Shown here in pieces: positions 36,582 to 44,263 of a stretch of 64,000 nt of DNA (position 1 is its first letter; every line of letters begins with the position of its first letter). The stretch comes from Prevotella sp. (lineage in GTDB: Bacteria; Bacteroidota; Bacteroidia; Bacteroidales; Bacteroidaceae), in the NCBI GenBank assembly GCA_017538105.1, contig JAFYJN010000024.1, forward strand, positions 1 to 64,000, given 5' to 3'. Below the pieces are notes generated by a model, which was not told the DNA's origin, made no database searches, and saw only the letters and a list, made by a program, of their open reading frames with translations. The position numbers were made by a program, and so were the translations under genes.

Positions 36582-36649
36582 CAGCATCAATAGATAATGT
36601 CGTTTGAAGACAGTAATCTTTTTTCAACAAGATAGAGAAAAAGTCTTTC

Positions 36650-37390
36650 ATGAAAAAATCAACAGGTAAACATTTCTTGGGCAATATCCTCGCGATGGCC
36701 CTCATCATTTTTCTCTTGGCTTTGGGTTTGAAATTCGGACTCGAATTATACACGCGCCATGGACAGTCGGTGGAGATGCCCGACATAGTACACAAGAGTT
36801 TCGAGCAGGCTGAGGCTATGCTCGACAGTCTTGACCTCAACATCGAGGTAAGCGACACTGATTTCGTGAAGTCGCTGCCGCCGGATTGTATTCTTGAGCA
36901 GTCGATAGCAGCGGGCGATATCATCAAGCCCGATCGTGTGGTGTACGTGAAGATCAATGCCGCACACTCTCCTTCGCGACCCATACCTGATATTGTTGAC
37001 AACAGTTCTTTGCGAGATGCACAGAACAAACTTACTTCGCTTGGCTTTAAATTGGGTGACCCCGAATATGTTCCTGGAGAGCGCGACTGGGTGTATGGTC
37101 TGAAATGTCGCGGACGCAGCTTGTTCGAGGGCGACATGGTATCGACGGAAGACCTGCTGACCATTCAGGTGGGCGACGGACGGCGCAACCTCAGTGAAGA
37201 GGTGACATACACACAGCCCACGTTGGATGACACCGGAGTGGACGATGATGAGCCGCGAAGACCGCGTCCGCGTCCCAAGAAGACAGAGACCAAAGAGGAG
37301 AAAAGTGGCAATGCTGATGCCCATCCCTCAACACCGGCACCTGCACCCTCTCCGTCACCGGCTCCTGCGGCACCCGCATCTTCCAATTAA
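36650..37390 (+). CDS. PASTA-domain membrane protein
   Basis: 246 residues. One membrane helix (residues 9-30) and then at least two PASTA domains outside the cell: VEMPDIVHKSFEQAEAMLDSL and RPIPDIVDNSSLRDAQNKLTSLG, with a third less clear near 150-175. A Pro-rich acidic/basic tail (RRPRPRPKK, TPAPAPSPSPAPAAP) follows. PASTA domains bind muropeptides or beta-lactams. No kinase domain is attached. It precedes an rluD-type gene by 9 bases and ddl, so wall-related use is likely. Confidence 0.87.
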   Translation: MKKSTGKHFLGNILAMALIIFLLALGLKFGLELYTRHGQSVEMPDIVHKSFEQAEAMLDSLDLNIEVSDTDFVKSLPPDCILEQSIAAGDIIKPDRVVYVKINAAHSPSRPIPDIVDNSSLRDAQNKLTSLGFKLGDPEYVPGERDWVYGLKCRGRSLFEGDMVSTEDLLTIQVGDGRRNLSEEVTYTQPTLDDTGVDDDEPRRPRPRPKKTETKEEKSGNADAHPSTPAPAPSPSPAPAAPASSN

Positions 37391-37399
37391 CCCATCCCT

Positions 37400-38449
37400 A
37401 TGAGTGACATCAAAGCAATCATAGAAGAGCTGGAAGAAGAGGAAGAGCAATCCCTGTATGAGCATCACCGTTTCGAGGTGGACAAAGGGCAGGAGAGTGT
37501 GAGGCTTGACCGATATCTGGCCGACCACATGCCTCATGCCACTCGCAACCGCATACAGCGGGCCACTGATGCCGGTTTCGTTCTCGTCAATGGGAACCCC
37601 ACCAAGAACAGTTACCGTATAAGGCCCCTCGACGTGATTACCATCATGCTCGACAAACCGCCTTTCGACTCTACCATAGAACCGGAGGAGATTCCCATAG
37701 ATGTGGTTTACGAGGATGAGAGTCTCATGGTGGTCAACAAAGCCCCGGGCATGGTGGTCCATCCAGGGTGCGGCAATTTCAACGGTACCTTGGTCAACGC
37801 TGTGGCATGGCACCTGCGCGATATGCCCTCTTATGACCCCAACGACCCCGAGGTGGGTCTGGTGCACCGCATCGACAAAGGAACGAGTGGACTGCTCGTG
37901 GTGGCGAAGACTCCGGAGGCTAAGTCGAAACTGGGTATACAGTTCTATAATAAGACCACACGCCGGCTCTATAACGCCTTGGTGTGGGGAAATTTTGCTG
38001 AGGACACAGGACGTATCGAAGGCAACATCGGGCGTGACCCACGCGACCGCTTACGCATGGAGGTGTTTGCGCCCGATTCGGGCATCGGCAAGTCGGCCGT
38101 TACCCATTACCGGGTGTTGGAGCGTTTCGGATACGTCACCCTCGTGGAGTGCAGGCTTGAGACGGGACGTACGCATCAGATACGTGCCCATATGCGGCAT
38201 ATTGGTCATCCTCTCTTCGGTGATGAGCGCTATGGCGGCGCGGAGATATTGAGGGGTGAACGGAGCGCGTCTTACACGGCTTTTGTACACAATAGTATGC
38301 AGATTTGCCGTCGACCGGCTCTTCACGCCATGACACTGGGGTTCAAGCACCCCATCACCGGGGAAGAGATGGACTTCACAGCTCCCTGGCCCGAAGATTT
38401 CTTTAAACTCATCACCCGTTGGCGCGTGTATGCGCAAACAAAATTATAA
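37400..38449 (+). CDS. rluD: RluD-family 23S rRNA pseudouridine synthase
   Basis: 349 residues. N-terminal S4 RNA-binding domain (RLDRYLADHMPHATRNRIQR ... GFVLVNGNPTKNSYR) and the catalytic domain with HRIDKGTSGLLVVAKT (catalytic Asp) and ETGRTHQIRAHM. It modifies uridines in large-subunit rRNA helix 69. RluD is the most likely subtype; other RluA-family members cannot be excluded. 31 bases before ddl. Confidence 0.9.
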   Translation: MSDIKAIIEELEEEEEQSLYEHHRFEVDKGQESVRLDRYLADHMPHATRNRIQRATDAGFVLVNGNPTKNSYRIRPLDVITIMLDKPPFDSTIEPEEIPIDVVYEDESLMVVNKAPGMVVHPGCGNFNGTLVNAVAWHLRDMPSYDPNDPEVGLVHRIDKGTSGLLVVAKTPEAKSKLGIQFYNKTTRRLYNALVWGNFAEDTGRIEGNIGRDPRDRLRMEVFAPDSGIGKSAVTHYRVLERFGYVTLVECRLETGRTHQIRAHMRHIGHPLFGDERYGGAEILRGERSASYTAFVHNSMQICRRPALHAMTLGFKHPITGEEMDFTAPWPEDFFKLITRWRVYAQTKL

Positions 38450-38480
38450 AATTAAAAGATTAAAAAATTAAAAATACAAT

Positions 38481-39485
38481 ATGCAACCCATCAAAAGAAC
38501 AATAGCCATCGTATGCGGTGGTGACTCCTCTGAACACGATGTGTCGCTCCGTTCGGCACAAGGGCTTTACTCCTTCTTCGACAAACAACGTTACAACGTG
38601 TATATTGTCGATATCAAAGGATTGGATTGGCATGTTAATTTGCATGATGGAACGACGACTCCCGTTGATCGCAATGATTTCTCGTTTATGGAAGACGGTA
38701 AACTGGTGCTCTTTGACTATGCCTATATTACCATCCATGGCACACCGGGCGAGAACGGCATTCTGCAGGGTTACTTTGAACTGGTGCACCTGCCCTATAG
38801 CACCAGCGGTGTGCTCGTCGAAGCCATGACTTTCGATAAGTTTGTGCTCAACCAGTATCTCCGAAGCTATGGAGTGAGCGTGGCAGAGAGCCTGCTTATC
38901 CGCCGGGGTTATGAAGATTTGGTGAATGAAGAGGAAATCATGGAGAAGGTTGGAATGCCTTGCTTCGTCAAGCCGGCAGCCGATGGCAGTAGCTTCGGCG
39001 TGTCGAAGGTAAAGGACATTGACCAGTTGGCGCCCGCCTTGCGTAAGGCCATGATGGAAAGCGACGAGGTGATGGTGGAGGCATATCTCAAGGGTACGGA
39101 AATTACCGTGGGATGTTACAAGACGCGTGAGAAGACGGTTATCTTCCCTATCACCGAGGTGGTGACGAAGAATGAGTTCTTCGATTTCGACGCGAAATAC
39201 AACGGACAGGTGGACGAGATAACACCAGCTCGTATCCCCGAAGACACGGCCCGTCGGGCACGTGAGATTACCAGCGCCATTTATGATATCCTCCACTGCA
39301 ACGGCATCATCCGCATCGACTACATCATCACCAAGAATGCTGACGGGTCGGAGCGTATCAACATGCTCGAGGTGAACACAACGCCAGGAATGACGCCTAC
39401 CAGTTTCATTCCCCAACAGGTGAAGGCCGCAGGGCTGAACATCACCGACGTGCTGACGGAAATTGTGGAAAACCAATTCCAGTGA
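38481..39485 (+). CDS. ddl: D-alanine--D-alanine ligase
   Basis: 334 residues. It joins two D-Ala using ATP for the peptidoglycan precursor, the substrate of MurF found in the same window. N-terminal part with AIVCGGDSSEHDVSLRSA and HGTPGENGILQGYFE, ATP-grasp part with FVKPAADGSSFGVSKV and the metal-binding end NMLEVNTTPGMTPTSFIPQQ. Length and motifs are normal. The word array of 39.5 kb starts directly after it. Confidence 0.95.
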   Translation: MQPIKRTIAIVCGGDSSEHDVSLRSAQGLYSFFDKQRYNVYIVDIKGLDWHVNLHDGTTTPVDRNDFSFMEDGKLVLFDYAYITIHGTPGENGILQGYFELVHLPYSTSGVLVEAMTFDKFVLNQYLRSYGVSVAESLLIRRGYEDLVNEEEIMEKVGMPCFVKPAADGSSFGVSKVKDIDQLAPALRKAMMESDEVMVEAYLKGTEITVGCYKTREKTVIFPITEVVTKNEFFDFDAKYNGQVDEITPARIPEDTARRAREITSAIYDILHCNGIIRIDYIITKNADGSERINMLEVNTTPGMTPTSFIPQQVKAAGLNITDVLTEIVENQFQ

Positions 39486-39604
39486 GAAATAAGGGGCAAG
39501 GAGCAAGAGAATACCACTCTTTCACTCCCTAGTCTATTGTCCAAACTCCTAAACTCCCAAACTCCCAAACTCCTGAACTCCTGAACTCCCAAACTCCTAA
39601 ACTC
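39486..39604. repeat. Word array between ddl and the acyltransferase
   Basis: GGGGCAAGGAGCAAGAGAATA, then CTCCCTAGTCTATTGTCC, then eight AAACTCC(C/T) words. A 37-base block (39522-39558) is identical to 42817-42853 before kbl. The array runs up to the acyltransferase ATG, so any RBS lies inside it. Confidence 0.8.
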
Positions 39605-40816
39605 ATGTTTGACGAAATCCGCCCATATTATCCCGAAGAACTGCCCGAGGCGTACGAACGCCTCTTGGCCGACCGGCAGTTCCGCGCCGTGTTGCCTTAT
39701 GTGTTGCCCGACGTACCAGTGGAGCAGGTGGCGGCGATGATGCGTAGCTGCAAGGACAACCTGGAGTTCCAGAAAATGTTCTGCTACGGCTTCCTCGAAA
39801 AATTGTTGGCCAAGGCCAGCACGGGTTGCGACATGGACATATCGGCCATTGACAACAACAGACGTTACACGTTTGTAAGTAACCACCGCGACATCGTGCT
39901 CGACTCGGCGCTGCTCGACAAACTGCTCATCGATACGGGGTTCACTACCACGTGCGAGATAGCCATCGGCGACAACCTGTTGTCGTTGCCGTGGGTACGT
40001 GACCTTGTGCGCATTAACAAATCGTTCATTGTGCAGCGTTCGTTGCCGCCTCGACAGATGCTCATGGCCAGTCGTGAACTGTCGGAATATATGCACTATG
40101 CCGTAGGTGAAAAGAACGAGAATGTGTGGATTGCGCAACGTGAGGGTAGGGCGAAGGATTCCGACGACCGCACCCAAGCGGCTATCCTCAAGATGATGGC
40201 GATGAGTGGCGAAGGAACAGCCCTTGACAGGTTGACGGCCCTGCACATCGTGCCATTGGCCATCTCCTATGAATACGACCCCTGCGACTATCTCAAGGCG
40301 CGTGAGTTGTGGTGCCGCCATGTAGATCCCGGTTTCCGTAAGACGGCTAACGACGATGTGGTGAGTATGCGCACGGGTATCATGGGATACAAAGGAGCCA
40401 TCCATTATCATTGCGCTCCTTGCATCGACGACTATCTGCGGACCTTGGAGGGGGTGTCCAAGAGTGAACTCTTCGATGTTGTCGCCGCACATATCGACCG
40501 CCAGATACATCTTCATTACCGTCTCTTCCCGTCGAATCTCGTGGCTCTGCGGATGTTGGGTGCAGAGGAAGACGGAAATGTGGTGGCCAAGAATTGTGGA
40601 AAGAGTATTGACGATATGGTGGCATGGTTGTCCTGCCATCTCTCCGTAGCCTGTGGCGAAGCCGAGGAAAAGGCTTTCGACGACTATCTGTCGCAACGGG
40701 TGGCCATGGCGCATGTCGATGGTGCCGACGATACGGCGTTCCTCCGCCTTATTCTCCTCAAGATGTATGCCAATCCGGCTATCAACCATTATAAAGGTTT
40801 AGAGCTTAGTGTTTAG
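39605..40816 (+). CDS. Glycerol-3-phosphate/lysophosphatidate-type acyltransferase
   Basis: 403 residues. The centre holds RRYTFVSNHRDIVLDSALL, which is the place of the HX4D motif of PlsB/PlsC acyltransferases; here the spacing is H-x5-D with another Asp at +2. Later VWIAQREGRAKDSDD corresponds to the EGTRS-like block. No membrane helix is evident. It may acylate a lysophospholipid or other lipid. The gene follows ddl after the word array; the NigD-like lipoprotein follows. The substrate is not known. Confidence 0.78.
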   Translation: MFDEIRPYYPEELPEAYERLLADRQFRAVLPYVLPDVPVEQVAAMMRSCKDNLEFQKMFCYGFLEKLLAKASTGCDMDISAIDNNRRYTFVSNHRDIVLDSALLDKLLIDTGFTTTCEIAIGDNLLSLPWVRDLVRINKSFIVQRSLPPRQMLMASRELSEYMHYAVGEKNENVWIAQREGRAKDSDDRTQAAILKMMAMSGEGTALDRLTALHIVPLAISYEYDPCDYLKARELWCRHVDPGFRKTANDDVVSMRTGIMGYKGAIHYHCAPCIDDYLRTLEGVSKSELFDVVAAHIDRQIHLHYRLFPSNLVALRMLGAEEDGNVVAKNCGKSIDDMVAWLSCHLSVACGEAEEKAFDDYLSQRVAMAHVDGADDTAFLRLILLKMYANPAINHYKGLELSV

Positions 40817-40878
40817 TGTTGTTCGACTGTGCCTGTCTCTGCCGCAATCCGTTTAATCTGTATAATCCGTTGTTGATA

Positions 40879-41553
40879 ATGATGAATCGTCATATCATTC
40901 TCCTCCTATCATTATTGTTGGTCGTTGCCTGTACCACGTATGACTACGATACGGGCGATGGGAAATTGTCCTATCTCCGTGCCGACTTCGCCGAGGCCCA
41001 TTCCGATGCCGTGGGGTCGCTCGACTATTTTGACACTGACGAAGGACAGCGGGTGTACTTCCCTGCCGCCGTACAGGCCGATTGGGCGGTGACAGCTGAT
41101 TCTCTCTACCGTGTGCTCGTATATTATGATGCCACCCAAGAGAGAGCAACAGACAAGGTGCATTCGCTCATCCATCTGGCGACACTCGCCCCCAAACCAG
41201 CCAAGGACGTGAAAGAACAGTTCACCGATCCTGTCAACGTGGAGAGTGCCTGGATGAGTGCCAACGGCAAATACATCAACCTGGGACTACGTCTCATGAC
41301 GGGGGCCACAGACGACGATGCCTTGAAGCAGACCGTGGGCGTGCTTCTTGATGAAGATACGGAGCGTGAGGACCATACACATCATTACCAGTTGCGTTTC
41401 TTTCACAACCAGAATGGTGTGCCAGAATATTATTCATCATTGGTATATATAAGTATACCCACCGCCAGCATGGGTGCCGGCGATGGGATAACGCTCCGTA
41501 TCAATACCTATCAAGGGTGGGAAGAAAGAACATTTGAAATAGCCCCCCTCTAA
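40879..41553 (+). CDS. NigD-like lipoprotein
   Basis: From ATG 40879 (MMNRHIILLLSLLLVVAC; lipobox VVAC) the protein has 224 residues. The architecture (DYDTGDGKLSYLRADFAEAHS..., then VESAWMSANGKYINLGLRL, HHYQLRFFHNQNG) matches the NigD-like family of Bacteroidales: an OB-like N-domain and a beta-sandwich C-domain. NigD was linked to bacteriocin operons in Prevotella, but the role is unknown. The last codons APL-TAA belong to a 3'-end palindrome. The open frame upstream to 40816 overlaps the acyltransferase stop and gives no better start. Confidence 0.8.
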   Translation: MMNRHIILLLSLLLVVACTTYDYDTGDGKLSYLRADFAEAHSDAVGSLDYFDTDEGQRVYFPAAVQADWAVTADSLYRVLVYYDATQERATDKVHSLIHLATLAPKPAKDVKEQFTDPVNVESAWMSANGKYINLGLRLMTGATDDDALKQTVGVLLDEDTEREDHTHHYQLRFFHNQNGVPEYYSSLVYISIPTASMGAGDGITLRINTYQGWEERTFEIAPL

Positions 41554-41666
41554 CTCCCCCGAGGGGGAGAACCATTACGCTGTAGAGTATTTACGCCTTC
41601 CCCTTGGGGAGAGTTGGGGAGGGGGCTGGGTATTTACGCCTTCCCCTCGGGGAGGGTTGGGGAAGG
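41538..41666. repeat. Three 3'-end palindromes between convergent genes
   Basis: GCCCCCCTCTAACTCCCCC-GAGGGGGAG (41544-41571), then TTTACGCCTTCCCC-TTGGGGAGAG...GGGGAGGGGGC and TTTACGCCTTCCCC-TCGGGGAGGG...GGGGAAGGGGC. The first supplies the stop of the NigD-like gene, the last the end of tdh. Confidence 0.75.
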
Positions 41667-42617
41667 GGCTATCTTCTCTTCCAGTTTTTCCAACATGTCT
41701 TGTGTCATGCGCGTGATGTCGTAGGTGGGTGCCCAGCCCCATTCGCGGCGCGCGCAGGTGTCGTCCATACGGTCGGGCCAACTCTCGGCGATGAATTGTT
41801 TCAGCGGGTCCACCTGATACTCCATCTCGAACTCGGGCTTGTATTTCTTGATTTCTGCGAAAATCTTTTCCGGTGAGAAACTCATGGCCGTCACGTTGAA
41901 ACCATTGTGGTGCACCAATCGGTCGGGATTGGCTTCCATCAGCATGATGGCGGCACGCAGGGCATCGGGCATATACATCATGTCGAGCATGGTGCCTTCC
42001 TTCAATGGACAGACAAAACGTTCACCCCGCACGGCACTGTAAAAGATGTCAACGGCATAGTCGGTGGTGCCGCCTCCCGGAAGGGTCTTGTAGGAGATGA
42101 TACCCGGAAAACGCACCGAACGGGTGTCAACGCCATATTTGATATGATAATAGGTGCTCAACAGCTCGGTGGTCACCTTCGACACGCCATAGATGGTGCG
42201 CGGCCTCTGTATCGTGTCCTGCGGTGTCATCATGTGGGGTGTCTCACGGCCAAAGGATCCGATGCTACTGGGCGTGAATACCGCACAACGGTGCTCGCGG
42301 GCCACCTCCAGCACGTTCCACAGTCCGTCGATGCCAATTTTCCATGCCAGTCGGGGCTTCGACTCGGCCACCACGGAGAGCAAAGCCGCCAGATTGTAGA
42401 TGGCATCGATGTCATATTGTTGCACCACGTCGTTCAACATCTCACCGTCGGTCACGTCGGCCACAGCCGAAGGACCGCTCTCCAACAGTTCACCTTTGGG
42501 TTCTGCACCGGTGATATAGCCTGCCACCACATGGTCGTTACCATAGCGCTTACGCAGTTCCATCGTCAATTCAGAGCCAATCTGCCCCGTAGAACCAATC
42601 ACCAGGATATTTTTCAT
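41634..42617 (-). CDS. L-threonine 3-dehydrogenase, SDR type
   Basis: 327 residues from ATG 42617 (MKNILVIGSTGQIGSEL). The NAD motif GSTGQIG (7-13) and the YGVSK catalytic motif are seen; the protein is of the UDP-galactose-epimerase-like fold. It oxidises Thr to 2-amino-3-ketobutyrate, which the divergent kbl product cleaves; the neighbourhood supports this role over a sugar epimerase. The C-terminal APSPTLPEGKA is the translation of a 3'-end palindrome. The upstream frame to 42671 crosses the promoter. Confidence 0.88.
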   Translation of the reverse strand: MKNILVIGSTGQIGSELTMELRKRYGNDHVVAGYITGAEPKGELLESGPSAVADVTDGEMLNDVVQQYDIDAIYNLAALLSVVAESKPRLAWKIGIDGLWNVLEVAREHRCAVFTPSSIGSFGRETPHMMTPQDTIQRPRTIYGVSKVTTELLSTYYHIKYGVDTRSVRFPGIISYKTLPGGGTTDYAVDIFYSAVRGERFVCPLKEGTMLDMMYMPDALRAAIMLMEANPDRLVHHNGFNVTAMSFSPEKIFAEIKKYKPEFEMEYQVDPLKQFIAESWPDRMDDTCARREWGWAPTYDITRMTQDMLEKLEEKIAPSPTLPEGKA

Positions 42618-42622
42618 AATAG

Positions 42623-42630
42623 CAAATTTA
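42623..42630 (-). promoter_or_regulatory. -7 element TAAATTTG for the threonine dehydrogenase gene
   Basis: On the minus strand TAAATTTG with TTTG 18 bases upstream (42646-42649). Only 5 bases separate it from the ATG, so a leaderless mRNA is probable. Confidence 0.6.
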
Positions 42631-42780
42631 AGGGTTGTGTTTTCACTGCAAAGAAAATATTTTTTTTTCATATTCCGTCATTTTGAAAGGAAAAAAAAAC
42701 ACCAACGACTGTATTTTTCAAAAATAATCTTCAAAAAATCCCATTATTTGGAAAAAAAAGTGTTATTTTGCAAGAAAATA

Positions 42781-42876
42781 GGGGCATGGGGCAAGGAGCA
42801 AGGTGCAAGAGAATAGTCACTCCCTAGTCTATTGTCCAAACTCCTAAACTCCCTGGTCTATTGTCTAAACTCCTTT
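42781..42876. repeat. Word array before kbl
   Basis: GGGGCAAGGAGCAAGG words, CTCCCTAGTCTATTGTCC and AAACTCC words. It shares 37 identical bases with the array at 39522. It lies between a weak promoter-like TTATTTTG (42763) and the kbl ATG, so it may be the kbl leader. Confidence 0.75.
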
Positions 42877-42894
42877 AATTTAAATCATAATACT

Positions 42895-44082
42895 ATGTAC
42901 GGAAAAATGAAAGAACACCTTCAGCAGACCATTGCTGAAATCCGCGAAGCGGGTCTTTACAAGGAAGAGCGTCTTATTGAAAGTCCTCAAAAGGCGGAAA
43001 TCACCGTTAAAGGACAGCCAGTGCTCAATTTCTGTGCCAACAACTACCTCGGGTTGTCAGACAATCCGCGTCTCATCGAGGGCGCCAAACGTATGATGGA
43101 CAACCGTGGCTTCGGCATGTCGTCGGTGCGTTTCATCTGTGGCACACAGGACATCCACAAGGAGCTCGAGGCGGCCATCTCCGACTATTTCCGCACCGAG
43201 GACACCATTCTTTACGCTGCTTGTTTCGATGCCAATGGTGGCGTTTTCGAACCGTTGTTCACCGAAGAAGACGCCATCATCTCCGATGCGCTCAACCATG
43301 CATCTATCATCGATGGTGTGCGTCTGTGCAAGGCCAAGCGCTATCGCTATGCCAATGCCGATATGCAGGAATTGGAGAAATGTCTTCAGGAAGCCCAGGC
43401 GCAGCGCTTCCGCATCATCGTTACCGACGGTGTGTTCTCCATGGACGGCAATGTGGCTCCGATGGACAAGATATGCGACTTGGCCGAGAAATACGATGCC
43501 TTGGTGATGGTCGACGAGAGCCATTCGGCAGGTGTGGTGGGTGCCACAGGCCATGGTGTGAGCGAGTTCTTCAACACCTACGGACGTGTGGATATCTATA
43601 CGGGTACTCTCGGCAAGTCCTTTGGCGGTGCCCTGGGAGGCTTTACTACGGGTCGCAAGGAGATTATCGAACTGCTGCGTCAGCGTTCACGTCCCTATCT
43701 CTTCTCCAACTCCCTCGCTCCCTGTATCATCGGCGCGTCGCTCGAGGTGTTCAAGATGCTCAAGGAGAGCAACGAGATACACGACCGTTTGGTGGAGAAC
43801 GTCAACTATTTCCGTGACAAGATGATGGCGGCGGGTTTCGACATCAAACCCACACAGAGCGCCATCTGCGCCGTCATGCTCTACGACGCCAAACTGTCGC
43901 AGGTCTATGCCGCCAAGATGCAGGAAGAGGGTATTTATGTCACCGGTTTCTATTATCCCGTGGTGCCTAAGGGACAGGCACGTATCCGTGTACAGATTTC
44001 TGCCGGTCACACCCGTGAACAGCTCGACAAATGCGTCGACGCCTTCATCAAGGTGGGGCATGAACTCGGCGTGTTGAAATAA
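42895..44082 (+). CDS. kbl: 2-amino-3-ketobutyrate CoA ligase (glycine C-acetyltransferase)
   Basis: 395 residues from ATG 42895 (MYGKMKEHLQQTIAEIREAG). PLP enzyme of the alpha-oxoamine synthase family: LNFCANNYLGLSDNPRL, VDESHSAGVVGATGHG and the PLP-lysine block TGTLGKSFGGALGG. It splits 2-amino-3-ketobutyrate with CoA to Gly and acetyl-CoA, the second step after the dehydrogenase encoded divergently. The open frame to 42832 only translates the word array. A strong hairpin follows the gene. Confidence 0.95.
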   Translation: MYGKMKEHLQQTIAEIREAGLYKEERLIESPQKAEITVKGQPVLNFCANNYLGLSDNPRLIEGAKRMMDNRGFGMSSVRFICGTQDIHKELEAAISDYFRTEDTILYAACFDANGGVFEPLFTEEDAIISDALNHASIIDGVRLCKAKRYRYANADMQELEKCLQEAQAQRFRIIVTDGVFSMDGNVAPMDKICDLAEKYDALVMVDESHSAGVVGATGHGVSEFFNTYGRVDIYTGTLGKSFGGALGGFTTGRKEIIELLRQRSRPYLFSNSLAPCIIGASLEVFKMLKESNEIHDRLVENVNYFRDKMMAAGFDIKPTQSAICAVMLYDAKLSQVYAAKMQEEGIYVTGFYYPVVPKGQARIRVQISAGHTREQLDKCVDAFIKVGHELGVLK

Positions 44083-44108
44083 GCAATAGTCCAGGATAAA
44101 CTATTCAA

Positions 44109-44176
44109 AAAACTCTACGGAATCATAGAGTAAGGAGCGTCCCTCCTTTTCTCCATGATTCCGTAGAGTTTTATCT
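44109..44176. terminator. Long hairpin terminator after kbl
   Basis: An 18-bp perfect stem AAAACTCTACGGAATCAT / ATGATTCCGTAGAGTTTT (44109-44126, 44155-44172) encloses a small inner AAGGAG/CTCCTT stem; T-rich on both sides, so bidirectional between convergent genes. Confidence 0.8.
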
Positions 44177-44263
44177 TATCCTTCAAATTTCTAAAGTTAA
44201 GATGTTATTGCGGCATAGGCCTTATAATCCTTTAATCCTTTAATCTTTTAATTTTTTAATTTT

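Noticed and set aside
38460..39506. A 348-codon minus-strand frame over ddl
   Set aside because: Antisense shadow of a clear ddl gene.
39539..39604. Regular AAACTCC repeats resembling a small CRISPR array
   Set aside because: Units are 8-9 bases, degenerate, with no unique spacers and no cas genes near.
39320..40789. A 489-codon minus-strand frame across ddl and the acyltransferase
   Set aside because: It runs antisense to two recognisable genes and through a word array; no start signal or domain.
41907..42686. A 259-codon plus-strand frame over the threonine dehydrogenase gene
   Set aside because: It is antisense to an intact SDR gene and has no domain pattern.
42832..42894. An N-terminal extension of kbl (21 codons)
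   Set aside because: It translates the AAACTCC array; family members start at MYGKMKEHL.
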